This document shows, in pieces, positions 1-5,880 of a DNA stretch of 5,880 nucleotides (position 1 is the first letter of the stretch; each line of letters opens with the position of its first letter). The DNA is from Planctomycetota bacterium. GTDB taxonomy: Bacteria; Planctomycetota; Phycisphaerae; WQYP01. The notes under the pieces were generated by a model, which worked only from the letters and a program-made list of their open reading frames with translations, searched no databases and had not been told where the DNA came from. Location: assembly GCA_021785155.1 (NCBI GenBank), contig JAJYGE010000026.1, positions 1 to 5,880 on the forward strand, written 5' to 3'. Made by a program: the position numbers and the translations under genes.

Positions 1-63
1 AATAGCAAACTATTTTAGTGGCTACACGTAAACGCGAAAAATAACACTTAACTAATTATAAAA

Positions 64-89
64 CAACGAGTTACGCAAAAACGTCGTTG
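64..89. promoter_or_regulatory. possible operator dyad CAACGA-N14-TCGTTG
   Basis: Seen directly: six bases, CAACGA at 64-69, are mirrored by TCGTTG at 84-89. The right half lies in a smaller hyphenated palindrome, AACG-T-CGTT. It sits about 135 bases before the rhamnosidase start, in AT-rich DNA, which would suit a regulator site. The repeat is short enough to arise by chance, and I do not recognise it as the site of a known regulator. Weak call. Confidence 0.15.
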
Positions 90-187
90 GAACATCCGAT
101 ATAACCTCAAAGCGTGGATTTCGATATTGTCGCCACGGGTTCGTAAGGGGCGCTCCTTCGGGCACGGGATCGACTGCAAGCATGGTT

Positions 188-207
188 ACCGGCTGGTCCA
201 AGCCGGT
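188..207 (+). promoter_or_regulatory. 7-bp GC-rich hairpin just upstream of the start of the rhamnosidase gene
   Basis: ACCGGCT (188-194) and AGCCGGT (201-207) are perfect inverted complements around a six-base loop, GGTCCA. The stem ends seven bases before the GGAG Shine-Dalgarno core. There is no U-run after it, so it is not a terminator. It could shape the 5' untranslated region, affecting ribosome access or mRNA stability. It is short, so function is inference. Confidence 0.3.
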
Positions 208-214
208 CTTCGAT

Positions 215-220
215 GGAGAA
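215..220 (+). promoter_or_regulatory. ribosome binding site favouring the start at 225
   Basis: GGAGAA lies so that GGAG is six bases before the ATG at 225. It overlaps the alternative in-frame ATG at 213, which has no purine-rich site of its own upstream (the preceding bases are CCGGTCTTCG). This favours 225 over 213. Confidence 0.6.
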
Positions 221-224
221 TAAA

Positions 225-3200
225 ATGCCGCCTCTGAATCGCCGCAACTTCGTCAAACTCATGGCCGCCACCGGCACCGCCGCTTCTGCCGGTTGGTTAC
301 TTTCCAGCCCCGCTGTACGGGAGGAAACAAATCAGGAATCGCTGGATTCCGGGGTTCTGGCCTCTAATGTGCAGGAACTGGCCGCCGCTTTTGTTCAGCC
401 ACCCGACGATGCCCGGCCATGGGTTTACTGGTTCTGGATGGGCGGAAATGTGACGCGCACGGGCATCACGGCGGATTTGGAATCCATGCGGCAAGTTGGC
501 ATCGGCGGCGTGCTGATTATGGTGGTAGAAAATGGCGTTCCGCCCGGTCCGGTTAAATTCGGTACCAATGAATGGCGCAACATGTTTGAATTTGCATGTT
601 GCGAGGCGGAACGGCTGGGGTTGCACATTAACATGACCAATGACGCCGGCTGGTGCGGCAGCGGCGGGCCGTGGGTAAAGCCGGAATTGTCCATGCAGAA
701 AGTGGTGCATTCGGAAATTCGCGTGCAGGGCGGTGGGCCGCTGGATGTTTTGCTGCCTCGGCCAAAATCCGTTCCGGACGCTTTTGTAAATGAAATGAAC
801 GCAGTAAATAAGTGGACCAATCAAAATGCCGCCGCCTGGATTGCCGGTGAAACCGAGTTGGCCACCGCCTATTACGCCGATATTGCGGTGCTGGCGTTCC
901 CCACGCCCCAGGCGGATCAAGCGGGGCATGGCTATCGCATTGCGGATATTGCGGCCAAGGCGGAGGAATCGGCGGTACAAGACAATATGCCCACGCGGAT
1001 ACATTATCCGCCGTTGGCATCCGGTCAAACCATTCCGGAAGCCGGTCTGGTGGATGTATCGCAATTTATGGACTCCTATGGTCGGCTTAAGTGGAATCCT
1101 CCAGCTGGAGATTGGACCGTTATGCGATTCGGCCACACCTCAACGGCCATGGAAAATCATCCCTCACCGCCTTCCGGCATTGGCCTGGAAACCGATAAGC
1201 TAAGCCGCAGAGCGACGGAATTGCAATTTAATTCCCTGATGCTCCGGCTGATTAAGGATGTCGGACCGCTGGCGGGAACAGGCAAGACGCTGGTTTCCAC
1301 ACACATCGACAGTTGGGAAAGTGGTGCACAAAACTGGACGGCATCTTTTCGGCATGACTTCAAACGCCTGCGCGGTTATGACATAACACCCTACCTGCCG
1401 GTGTTGGCCGGCCGGGTGGTGGGGAACTTGGAAATCTCCGAGCGTTTTTTATGGGATTTTCGCCAGACCATATCGGATCTGCTGATAACCAACTATGCCG
1501 CGTGTATGCGCGAACTGGCCAACAAACATGGAATTCGGCTTTCCATAGAGGGCTACTCCGGCGTACCGGCGGATGAACTGCGTTATGGCGGTCAGGCCAA
1601 TGAACCCATGTCGGAATTATGGTCGTCTCCGCGATTTATGGTCTGGAATGTACTGGCGGAAATGACCTCCGCCGGACACGTCTATGGCCACCGCATCATT
1701 GGCCAGGAAACCTTCACCGCCGATGGCAACGACCGGTGGCAGAATTATCCGGCCATCGTCAAAAACATTGGAGATTGGGCTTTTTGCCAGGGCGTCAATC
1801 GCCTTGTATTTCATCGTTTTACCATGCAACCGTGGACCAATCCGCATTATTATCCCGGCACAAACATGGGCTCCAATGGCATGTTTTATGAACGCACCAA
1901 CACGTGGTGGCATTTAACGAAACCCTGGCATGATTATGTGGCACGTTGTTCGTATATGTTGCGGCAGGGCGATTTTGTGGCCGATGTCTGCTACATGCAA
2001 CCGGAAGGATCGCCGCAGGAATTTAATCCACAAGCTGCGGCACCGTGGCAGTCGGGATGTCCTCCGGTACGGCCCGATTATAACTTTGACTGCTGTCCCG
2101 CCGAGGTGGTGCTCCACAATATGACGGTGAAAAATGGCATGATCACGGTGCCCAGCGGCATGCGCTATCGCCTTTTGGTATTGCCGCCAACAAAAACCAT
2201 GACCGCCGCGCTGATTACAAAAATCCGGAGTTTGGTGAATGCCGGTGCAACCATCGTAGGCCCACCACCGGTGCAATCGCCAAGTCTGACGGATTACCCC
2301 AATGGGGACAAGGTTGTGGCTCAAATCGCGGCGGAATTATGGGGGAGCGGAAAGGTCATTGCCAACAAGACCCCGGAACAGGTGCTTGCGACCAGGGGCA
2401 TCCCGCCGGAATTTCAATCGGATGTGCCGCTGGCGCATATTCATCGCCAGTTGTCCGATGCCGACATATATTTTGTGGCCGCGTGTTCGGGATTCCCTGT
2501 TACCGCCCGCTGCAGGTTCCGCACCGTCTATCGCTGCGTGGAATTATGGAATCCTCTGACCGGCGACATCCGTCCCGCCCCGGCTTACCAGAATAAGGAC
2601 GGTGTGGTGGAAATGCCGCTGCAGTTTGAACCCAGCGGTTCCACGTTCGTCATTTTCCGCGGCGGTCCGGCTAAAGTCGATGCAGTTATTTCCGTCACAC
2701 GAAATGGTATGGATCACTATGCCGGAGCGTTGCCACATCGTCCGAAAATCGTCATCCAAAACGCCACATACGGCCCGCCCGATGACCCCGCTCGAACGCG
2801 CGAGGTAACGTCGATTGTGCAGCATCTGATATCCGCCGCCGATCTGAGTCCAGGTGCAACGTTCTCATTTCCGGTGTCGGAAATTGCCGCCATTGGTGGC
2901 GATCCGGCCCCGTTTGTCGTCAAAACACTGACCATTCACTATAGCGTCAATGGTAAGTCGCAGATTCAGATGCGACACGATGGCCAGCAGATTGAGTTGG
3001 TCCATCTGCCGATGGCGGATGGTACTCCCACATTGGCACTGGAGGTCCAATCCCAGGTTATCCGTTTTCTTATAAGCAAGCCTGGACATTACGTCATCGT
3101 CCGCGCCTCCGGCAAGCGGACCGAACTGAATATCTCCACCATGCCCCAATGCTTGGAAATCGCAGGACCGTGGAGTGTAACATTTCCCGCCGGCTGGGGT

Positions 3201-3719
3201 GCCCCGGCTGAAATACAATTGGAAAATCTCATCGCATGGAATAAATATCCCGATGCGGGCGTGCGCTACTTCTCCGGTACCGCCGAGTATCAGAAAGAAT
3301 TTGATGTGCCGGCTGAATTAATGGCCCCGGATAGGCGGATATATCTTGAATTGGGCACTGTCGCGGTCAACGCGCGTGTCACGCTGAATGGCCATGACAT
3401 GGGAATATTGTGGAGGCAACCGTTCACTATCGATGTGACCGACGTTCTTCACGCCGGCCACAATCAACTCAACATCCGCGTAACGAATTTATGGATTAAT
3501 CGTATGATCGGCGATCAGCAATTGCCGGCGGACAGTGACCGCGCCCCCGCCGGATATCTGGTGGAATGGCCAAAATGGCTTCTGGAAGGCAAGCCCAGCC
3601 CTTCCGGTCGATTTACGTTTACCACCTGGCAACTTTGGCAAAAGACCGATCCACTGGTGGAATCAGGCCTGATGGGTCCGGTTAAACTTCAAGCAATCCG
3701 AGTGGTTGATTTGCAATAA
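225..3719 (+). CDS. Tat-exported GH106-family glycoside hydrolase, probable alpha-L-rhamnosidase
   Basis: Probably an exported enzyme that hydrolyses terminal alpha-L-rhamnosyl linkages in plant or algal polysaccharides or glycosides. Counting from ATG 225 (1164 residues): a Tat signal with NRRNFVK at about 5-11, a hydrophobic stretch ending near SSPA, then the catalytic region from about 60. The motifs PWVYWFWMGGN, THIDSWESG (about 359-367), SIEGYSG (about 440-446), GQETFTADGNDRWQNYP (about 493-509) and GVNRLVFHRF look like the GH106 (Glyco_hydro_106) barrel. Glu in SIEGYSG and GQETFT, and Asp/Glu in THIDSWESG, are conserved-looking acidic candidates for catalysis, but I cannot align them to a known structure here. 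Residues about 840-930 form an added beta-rich module (see findings). Residues about 980-1090 resemble the GH2-type sugar-binding beta-sandwich that ends GH106 proteins (VTLNGHDMGILWRQPF, then NQLNIRVTNLW). The start is set by GGAG at 215-218; ATG 213 would add four residues. It faces the DeoR/dehydrogenase genes. The exact sugar is unproven, as GH106-like proteins in PVC bacteria are numerous and mostly untested. Confidence 0.85.
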   Translation: MPPLNRRNFVKLMAATGTAASAGWLLSSPAVREETNQESLDSGVLASNVQELAAAFVQPPDDARPWVYWFWMGGNVTRTGITADLESMRQVGIGGVLIMVVENGVPPGPVKFGTNEWRNMFEFACCEAERLGLHINMTNDAGWCGSGGPWVKPELSMQKVVHSEIRVQGGGPLDVLLPRPKSVPDAFVNEMNAVNKWTNQNAAAWIAGETELATAYYADIAVLAFPTPQADQAGHGYRIADIAAKAEESAVQDNMPTRIHYPPLASGQTIPEAGLVDVSQFMDSYGRLKWNPPAGDWTVMRFGHTSTAMENHPSPPSGIGLETDKLSRRATELQFNSLMLRLIKDVGPLAGTGKTLVSTHIDSWESGAQNWTASFRHDFKRLRGYDITPYLPVLAGRVVGNLEISERFLWDFRQTISDLLITNYAACMRELANKHGIRLSIEGYSGVPADELRYGGQANEPMSELWSSPRFMVWNVLAEMTSAGHVYGHRIIGQETFTADGNDRWQNYPAIVKNIGDWAFCQGVNRLVFHRFTMQPWTNPHYYPGTNMGSNGMFYERTNTWWHLTKPWHDYVARCSYMLRQGDFVADVCYMQPEGSPQEFNPQAAAPWQSGCPPVRPDYNFDCCPAEVVLHNMTVKNGMITVPSGMRYRLLVLPPTKTMTAALITKIRSLVNAGATIVGPPPVQSPSLTDYPNGDKVVAQIAAELWGSGKVIANKTPEQVLATRGIPPEFQSDVPLAHIHRQLSDADIYFVAACSGFPVTARCRFRTVYRCVELWNPLTGDIRPAPAYQNKDGVVEMPLQFEPSGSTFVIFRGGPAKVDAVISVTRNGMDHYAGALPHRPKIVIQNATYGPPDDPARTREVTSIVQHLISAADLSPGATFSFPVSEIAAIGGDPAPFVVKTLTIHYSVNGKSQIQMRHDGQQIELVHLPMADGTPTLALEVQSQVIRFLISKPGHYVIVRASGKRTELNISTMPQCLEIAGPWSVTFPAGWGAPAEIQLENLIAWNKYPDAGVRYFSGTAEYQKEFDVPAELMAPDRRIYLELGTVAVNARVTLNGHDMGILWRQPFTIDVTDVLHAGHNQLNIRVTNLWINRMIGDQQLPADSDRAPAGYLVEWPKWLLEGKPSPSGRFTFTTWQLWQKTDPLVESGLMGPVKLQAIRVVDLQ

Positions 3720-3725
3720 CTGCAA

Positions 3726-3924
3726 CCGTTCACAGGCGAGGCTTTCTCCCGTCACCTTTTTTGTGTTGCGTCCCGGCGCGGGGCCTGTTGATTCAGTCAA
3801 AAATTTTGCTCGCCACTGGCCTTGTCGCTCTGGAAATGCGGGTAGAGTCGCGCAAAACAGGGTTAAATCGACACCCTCCGCTCCGGGATGCACCACACAT
3901 GATGAACCGCCTGCCCGTGAACGG
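3726..3924. repeat. segment bounded by imperfect 16-17-bp inverted repeats
   Basis: The left end, CCGTTCACAGGCGAGGC (3726-3742), matches the complement of the right end, CCGTTCACGGGCAGGC (3909-3924 read on the minus strand), with one substitution and one gapped base. The enclosed length is about 199 bp. No target-site duplication is clear at the edges and no transposase is present. It may be a small non-autonomous mobile element (MITE-like), a dispersed intergenic repeat, or a closing stem of a 3' untranslated RNA structure. Confidence 0.35.
3854..3877 (-). terminator. weak candidate terminator after the DeoR gene
   Basis: On the minus strand AGGGT (3877-3873) can pair with ACCCT (3863-3859) across a nine-base loop, followed by G and TTTT (3857-3854). 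A five-pair stem and short T-run are marginal, so intrinsic termination is doubtful. It lies about 58 bases past the DeoR stop codon. Confidence 0.2.
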
Positions 3925-3934
3925 CTCAATGAAT

Positions 3935-4684
3935 TTACCCGGCGATTTTCAGCCGATCCTGCAGATTGGCTTTCCAGATTTCGCTGATGGCGGGATCGGT
4001 GATAATCAGATCCAGATCTTCAATGGAACATACCCGGGCCAGACCTTTGCGGCCAAATTTGCCCGCGTCGGCCAGTAAAATTTTTCGGGCGGCTTGTTTC
4101 AGTGCAAGTTTCTCGATCTGCACCATGGCCAGATTGGTGTTGTAAATATCGGCTTCATAAATGCCGGCGACGGAAAAAATCATGACATCGGCATGAATTT
4201 CAGCCAGGGCCTGCATGGTAATAGGCCCCACCATAACGCCGGATCGCGGGTACATCGCTCCGCCGAGCACCAGAAGTTCCACTCCCTCATCATTGGCGAA
4301 ATGATTGGCCACCGTCAGGCTGTTGGTCACCACCTGCAACGGGCGGACTTCCAACTGCTGCACCGTGTAATGAATTGTGGAGCCGCCATCAAAATAGACC
4401 GTCATTCCGGGTTCAATCATCGCGGTGGCGGCTTTTCCAATGGCGCGTTTAGCTTCCACCTGTTCCTGCATCCGCTGATCCAGATCCAGCAGCGCCGGAG
4501 AGCGGCCACGATACAGAACGCCGCCGCGCGTGGCTTCCACCACGCCCTGCCCGCACAGGGCATCAACATCCCGTCGGACGGTGGAACTTGAAACACCAAG
4601 TTCTTCCGCCAGTTGTTCCAGTGAGGCACTTTGCCGCGTTCGTAGAATGTCAAGAAGTTTTTTCTGGCGATCCACGATCAGCAT
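3935..4684 (-). CDS. DeoR-family transcriptional regulator
   Basis: A cytoplasmic sugar-phosphate-responsive DNA-binding regulator, normally a repressor of a sugar catabolic operon. From ATG 4684 it has 249 residues, the usual DeoR length. Residues 1-57 form the DeoR winged helix-turn-helix: MLIVDRQKKLLDIL opening, SLEQLAEELGVSSSTVRRDV recognition region, then the wing at EATRGGVL. Residues about 78-235 match the DeoR sensor domain: AIGKAATAMIEPG, FDGGST (98-103, the phosphosugar-binding loop in the family), VVTNSLTVANHF (118-129), LGGAMYPRSGVMVG, and KILLADAGKFG (201-211), where most relatives have DSSKFG. A longer TTG start at 4705 (7 extra residues, MFQWNFF) also has an upstream GAGG. I prefer 4684 because the family motif begins there, it is ATG, and GGA lies eight bases upstream. 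It follows the dehydrogenase by 34 bp on the same strand, so is probably co-transcribed and likely controls that operon. The effector (fuculose- or rhamnulose-phosphate?) is inference. Confidence 0.9.
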   Translation of the reverse strand: MLIVDRQKKLLDILRTRQSASLEQLAEELGVSSSTVRRDVDALCGQGVVEATRGGVLYRGRSPALLDLDQRMQEQVEAKRAIGKAATAMIEPGMTVYFDGGSTIHYTVQQLEVRPLQVVTNSLTVANHFANDEGVELLVLGGAMYPRSGVMVGPITMQALAEIHADVMIFSVAGIYEADIYNTNLAMVQIEKLALKQAARKILLADAGKFGRKGLARVCSIEDLDLIITDPAISEIWKANLQDRLKIAG

Positions 4685-4718
4685 GAAGAAATTCCATTGA
4701 AACAATGCGCCTCAACAC

Positions 4719-5636
4719 TTATTTAATTTTGCCCCAGGTTTCTTCCAGCGCCCGGGCGCTGGCCTGAATGCCGGCCACTTCCTTGGGCCACAATTCCGGT
4801 TCCAACGCCGCTTCCACACCGCCGCTTCCCACCACCGTCGGCACGCTCAGGCAGACCTTCTTAATTCCATACTGACCGGTAAGCTGGCTGCTGACCGGCA
4901 AAATCCGCTTGCGATCCAGAGCGATGGCGTGAATTACCTCGGCAATGCTCACACCCACCGCATAGCCGGCCCCGCCTTTAAGTTTGATGACTTCCGCACC
5001 GGAAGTCTGGGTCTGCTTGAAAATATCCGCCTGCTGCTGCGGCGTGACCATTTTAATTAACGGCATTCCCGCCACCGTGGCTGTACTCCAGATCGGCGTC
5101 ATTGTATCGCCATGTTCGCCCAGGATGACCGCGTTGACCTGCGTAGCCGGCAGATTTTTAGCCGCCGCAATCAGTGATCGGAAGCGCGTGGTATCCAACA
5201 CCGTGCCCAGGCCAATGACCTGTTTGGCCGGCCAGCCAAGATACTCAATATTCAGGCGCGTCAGCACATCCACCGGGTTGGAAACCACCACAAATATGCA
5301 CTCTTTTTTAACCCCCGCCCCCTTGAGCGAATCCAGCACGCTTTTGTAGAGCGACACATTGCGATTGATCAGATCCAACCGTGATTCTTCCGGCTTGCGA
5401 CGCAGGCCCGCGGTAATGCAGATGACATCGGAATTGGCCGCCCCTTTGATGTCCGTGGCATAAATACTCTGATCGCCCACCAGCGATGCGCCGTGCAGCA
5501 GGTCCAGGGCTTCACCGGAAGCCAGTTGCGCATTGGCATCCACCAGCGCTATTTCACGCACGATACCCGCACATTGCAAAGCAAATGCGGCATTGGAACC
5601 CACGCGGCCACCGCCACCGATGATTGTAACTTTCAT
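4719..5636 (-). CDS. lactate/malate dehydrogenase superfamily NAD-dependent 2-hydroxyacid dehydrogenase
   Basis: A cytoplasmic or microcompartment-associated dehydrogenase interconverting a 2-hydroxyacid and 2-oxoacid with NAD(H). It has 305 residues, normal for the family. Visible landmarks: Rossmann glycine motif GGGGRVG at 7-13; Asp34 after the second strand (LVD), indicating NAD preference; substrate loop at 77-87 (GLRRKPEESRL) with Arg86 as the catalytic-loop arginine; NPVD at 120-123; LDTTRFR at 147-153 (Asp148 of the proton relay, Arg151 binding the carboxylate); GEHGDT at 173-178 with catalytic His175. Arg80 sits where lactate dehydrogenases carry Gln102 and malate dehydrogenases Arg102, while Glu84 at position 107 is lactate-dehydrogenase-like. 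The position-246 equivalent is Ala223 rather than Thr. Malate or a bulkier substrate is therefore as likely as lactate, and I give no ldh/mdh symbol. The start is ATG 5636 with AAAGGA five bases before it. It lies between the encapsulation-peptide gene and the DeoR gene, the arrangement expected in PVC sugar-degrading microcompartment operons. Confidence 0.9.
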   Translation of the reverse strand: MKVTIIGGGGRVGSNAAFALQCAGIVREIALVDANAQLASGEALDLLHGASLVGDQSIYATDIKGAANSDVICITAGLRRKPEESRLDLINRNVSLYKSVLDSLKGAGVKKECIFVVVSNPVDVLTRLNIEYLGWPAKQVIGLGTVLDTTRFRSLIAAAKNLPATQVNAVILGEHGDTMTPIWSTATVAGMPLIKMVTPQQQADIFKQTQTSGAEVIKLKGGAGYAVGVSIAEVIHAIALDRKRILPVSSQLTGQYGIKKVCLSVPTVVGSGGVEAALEPELWPKEVAGIQASARALEETWGKIK

Positions 5637-5665
5637 AAATATCCTTTCGTGAAACGCCTGAAGAT

Positions 5666-5773
5666 GCTAGGAGTTAGAAGTTAGAAGAGATTGGAAGCGC
5701 TTCGCTTCATAATCCGTCGCTTCCAGCTTCTAACTCCTAGCTTCTAACTTCTAACTTCTAACTCCTAACTTCT
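5666..5773. repeat. tandem heptamer array with inverted arms (intercistronic hairpin)
   Basis: On the minus strand seven consecutive 7-mers, AGAAGYT or AGGAGTT, fill 5773-5725, with a diverged eighth (GGAAGCG) at 5724-5718. Opposite-orientation copies, AGGAGTT-AGAAGTT-AGAAGAG, lie at 5669-5689 on the plus strand. GCTAGGAGTTAGAAG (5666-5680) is perfectly complementary to 5727-5741. An alternative 22-base pairing joins 5666-5687 with 5748-5769, with one non-Watson-Crick pair. TGGAAGCG (5692-5699) also pairs with 5718-5725, and GAAGCG (5694-5699) with CGCTTC (5703-5708). The array starts six bases after the upstream stop codon and ends 19 bases before the dehydrogenase ribosome site. No U-run follows, so a transcript-stabilising or processing stem, or a dispersed repeat insertion, is more likely than a terminator. 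Confidence 0.85.
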
Positions 5774-5779
5774 CGTACC

Positions 5780-5880
5780 TCACCTCAGACCGGCCATAAT
5801 CTGATCCGTCACTTTCTGCACCAGATCTTCCAGCTTGTCTTCCGTAATTACCGGGCCGGTGGATTCAATATGTCCGTCAC
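5780..5880 (-). CDS. 3' end of a gene ending in a putative microcompartment encapsulation peptide (possibly class II aldolase)
   Basis: Only the last 32 codons are inside the window; the stop is TGA at 5782-5780 and this is the only minus frame open to the edge. The visible residues start DGHIESTGPV, a flexible linker-like stretch, followed by ITEDKLEDLVQKVTDQIM and the end AGLR. The helix places Leu16, Leu19, Val20, Val23, Ile27, Met28 and Leu31 (numbered within the 32) on one face, with acidic and polar residues opposite. That is the pattern of short amphipathic encapsulation peptides, joined by a linker, that direct enzymes into bacterial microcompartments. In fucose/rhamnose-type compartments the class II (fuculose/rhamnulose-phosphate) aldolase is, as I recall, the enzyme with a C-terminal peptide of this kind, so it is my first guess. 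The catalytic part is outside the window, and another BMC enzyme or an unrelated protein with a C-terminal helix cannot be excluded. It lies upstream of the dehydrogenase gene on the same strand. Confidence 0.7.
   Translation of the reverse strand, partial: DGHIESTGPVITEDKLEDLVQKVTDQIMAGLR

Larger units (their letters stand above)
1..212. other. non-coding leader upstream of the rhamnosidase gene
   Basis: No convincing gene on either strand. The first 110 bases are AT-rich and promoter-like in composition; the remainder is GC-richer. A TATAAC hexamer at 100-105 resembles a sigma-70 -10 box, but no good -35 box lies 16-18 bases upstream, so I do not call a promoter. The rhamnosidase frame is closed upstream by TAA at 144-146, so the gene cannot extend left of 147. 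A dyad (64-89) and a hairpin (188-207) are listed separately. Confidence 0.6.
3720..3934. other. 215-bp gap between convergent genes
   Basis: Non-coding as far as I can judge. Frames open on both strands show no start signals or family resemblance. It contains a T6 run at 3757-3762 without a convincing stem before it, a small CCCG-GCG-CGGG hairpin at 3772-3782, a weak minus-strand stem followed by T4 (3854-3877), and an imperfect inverted repeat framing most of the gap (3726-3924). No strong intrinsic terminator is visible for either converging transcript. Confidence 0.5.

Noticed and set aside
297..1136. Long minus-strand open frame (279 codons) opposite the rhamnosidase
   Set aside because: It lies wholly antisense to a well-supported coding region, has no recognisable motifs, and its His/Arg/Pro-rich make-up is typical of a shadow frame.
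3411..3733. A 12-base direct repeat, GCAACCGTTCAC, at about 3417 and 3722
   Set aside because: One copy is inside conserved coding sequence (RQPFT), and about one 12-base match is expected by chance in a window this size.
3663..3929. Minus-strand open frame of 88 codons across the intergenic gap
   Set aside because: It starts with TTG without a good ribosome site, overlaps the end of the rhamnosidase gene antisense, and matches no family I know. Other frames are also open there, so openness is not informative.
3706..4078. Two plus-strand open frames (93 and 105 codons) running from the gap into the DeoR gene
   Set aside because: They overlap each other and the 3' end of the DeoR gene antisense, with no family features or clear ribosome sites.
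4094..4591. Plus-strand open frame (165 codons) opposite the DeoR gene
   Set aside because: It is antisense to a clear DeoR protein and has the His-rich composition of a complementary-strand artefact.
5666..5773. CRISPR array
   Set aside because: The repeats are contiguous seven-base units without unique spacers, and some are inverted, so this is a tandem/inverted repeat rather than CRISPR.

Overview
The window most likely comes from a Planctomycetota or Verrucomicrobiota (PVC-group) bacterium. This rests on three things: a large Tat-exported GH106-type alpha-L-rhamnosidase carrying an extra beta-sandwich module of a kind I associate with PVC glycosidases; a DeoR regulator next to a lactate/malate dehydrogenase; and, at the right edge, the last 32 codons of a gene whose product ends in an amphipathic helix like a bacterial microcompartment (BMC) encapsulation peptide. 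No taxonomic marker is present, so this is inference from gene content.

Layout: 1-212 is non-coding leader DNA, AT-rich on the left, with a GC-rich hairpin just before the first gene. 225-3719 (+) encodes the exported rhamnosidase-family enzyme. 3720-3934 is a non-coding gap between converging genes, bounded by an imperfect inverted repeat and without a strong terminator. The rest reads on the minus strand, in transcription order: the 3' end of a gene running off the right edge (5880-5780); a 140-bp spacer packed with tandem heptamers that also form inverted repeats (about 5773-5666); a lactate/malate dehydrogenase homologue (5636-4719); and a DeoR-family regulator (4684-3935). The last two are separated by only 34 bp (13 bp if a TTG start is used), so they are probably co-transcribed.

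Working model: the rhamnosidase, outside the cytoplasm, frees L-rhamnose (or a related deoxysugar) from polysaccharide or glycoside. The minus-strand genes look like the end of a PVC-type BMC operon for L-fucose/L-rhamnose breakdown. In such operons a class II aldolase with an encapsulation peptide makes lactaldehyde in the shell, a lactate/malate dehydrogenase homologue belongs to the gene set, and a DeoR regulator senses a sugar phosphate. The model depends on the incomplete gene at the right edge and on what lies beyond it. The most useful points for follow-up are the putative encapsulation peptide, the unusual substrate loop of the dehydrogenase, and the heptamer spacer, which can fold in two mutually exclusive ways.
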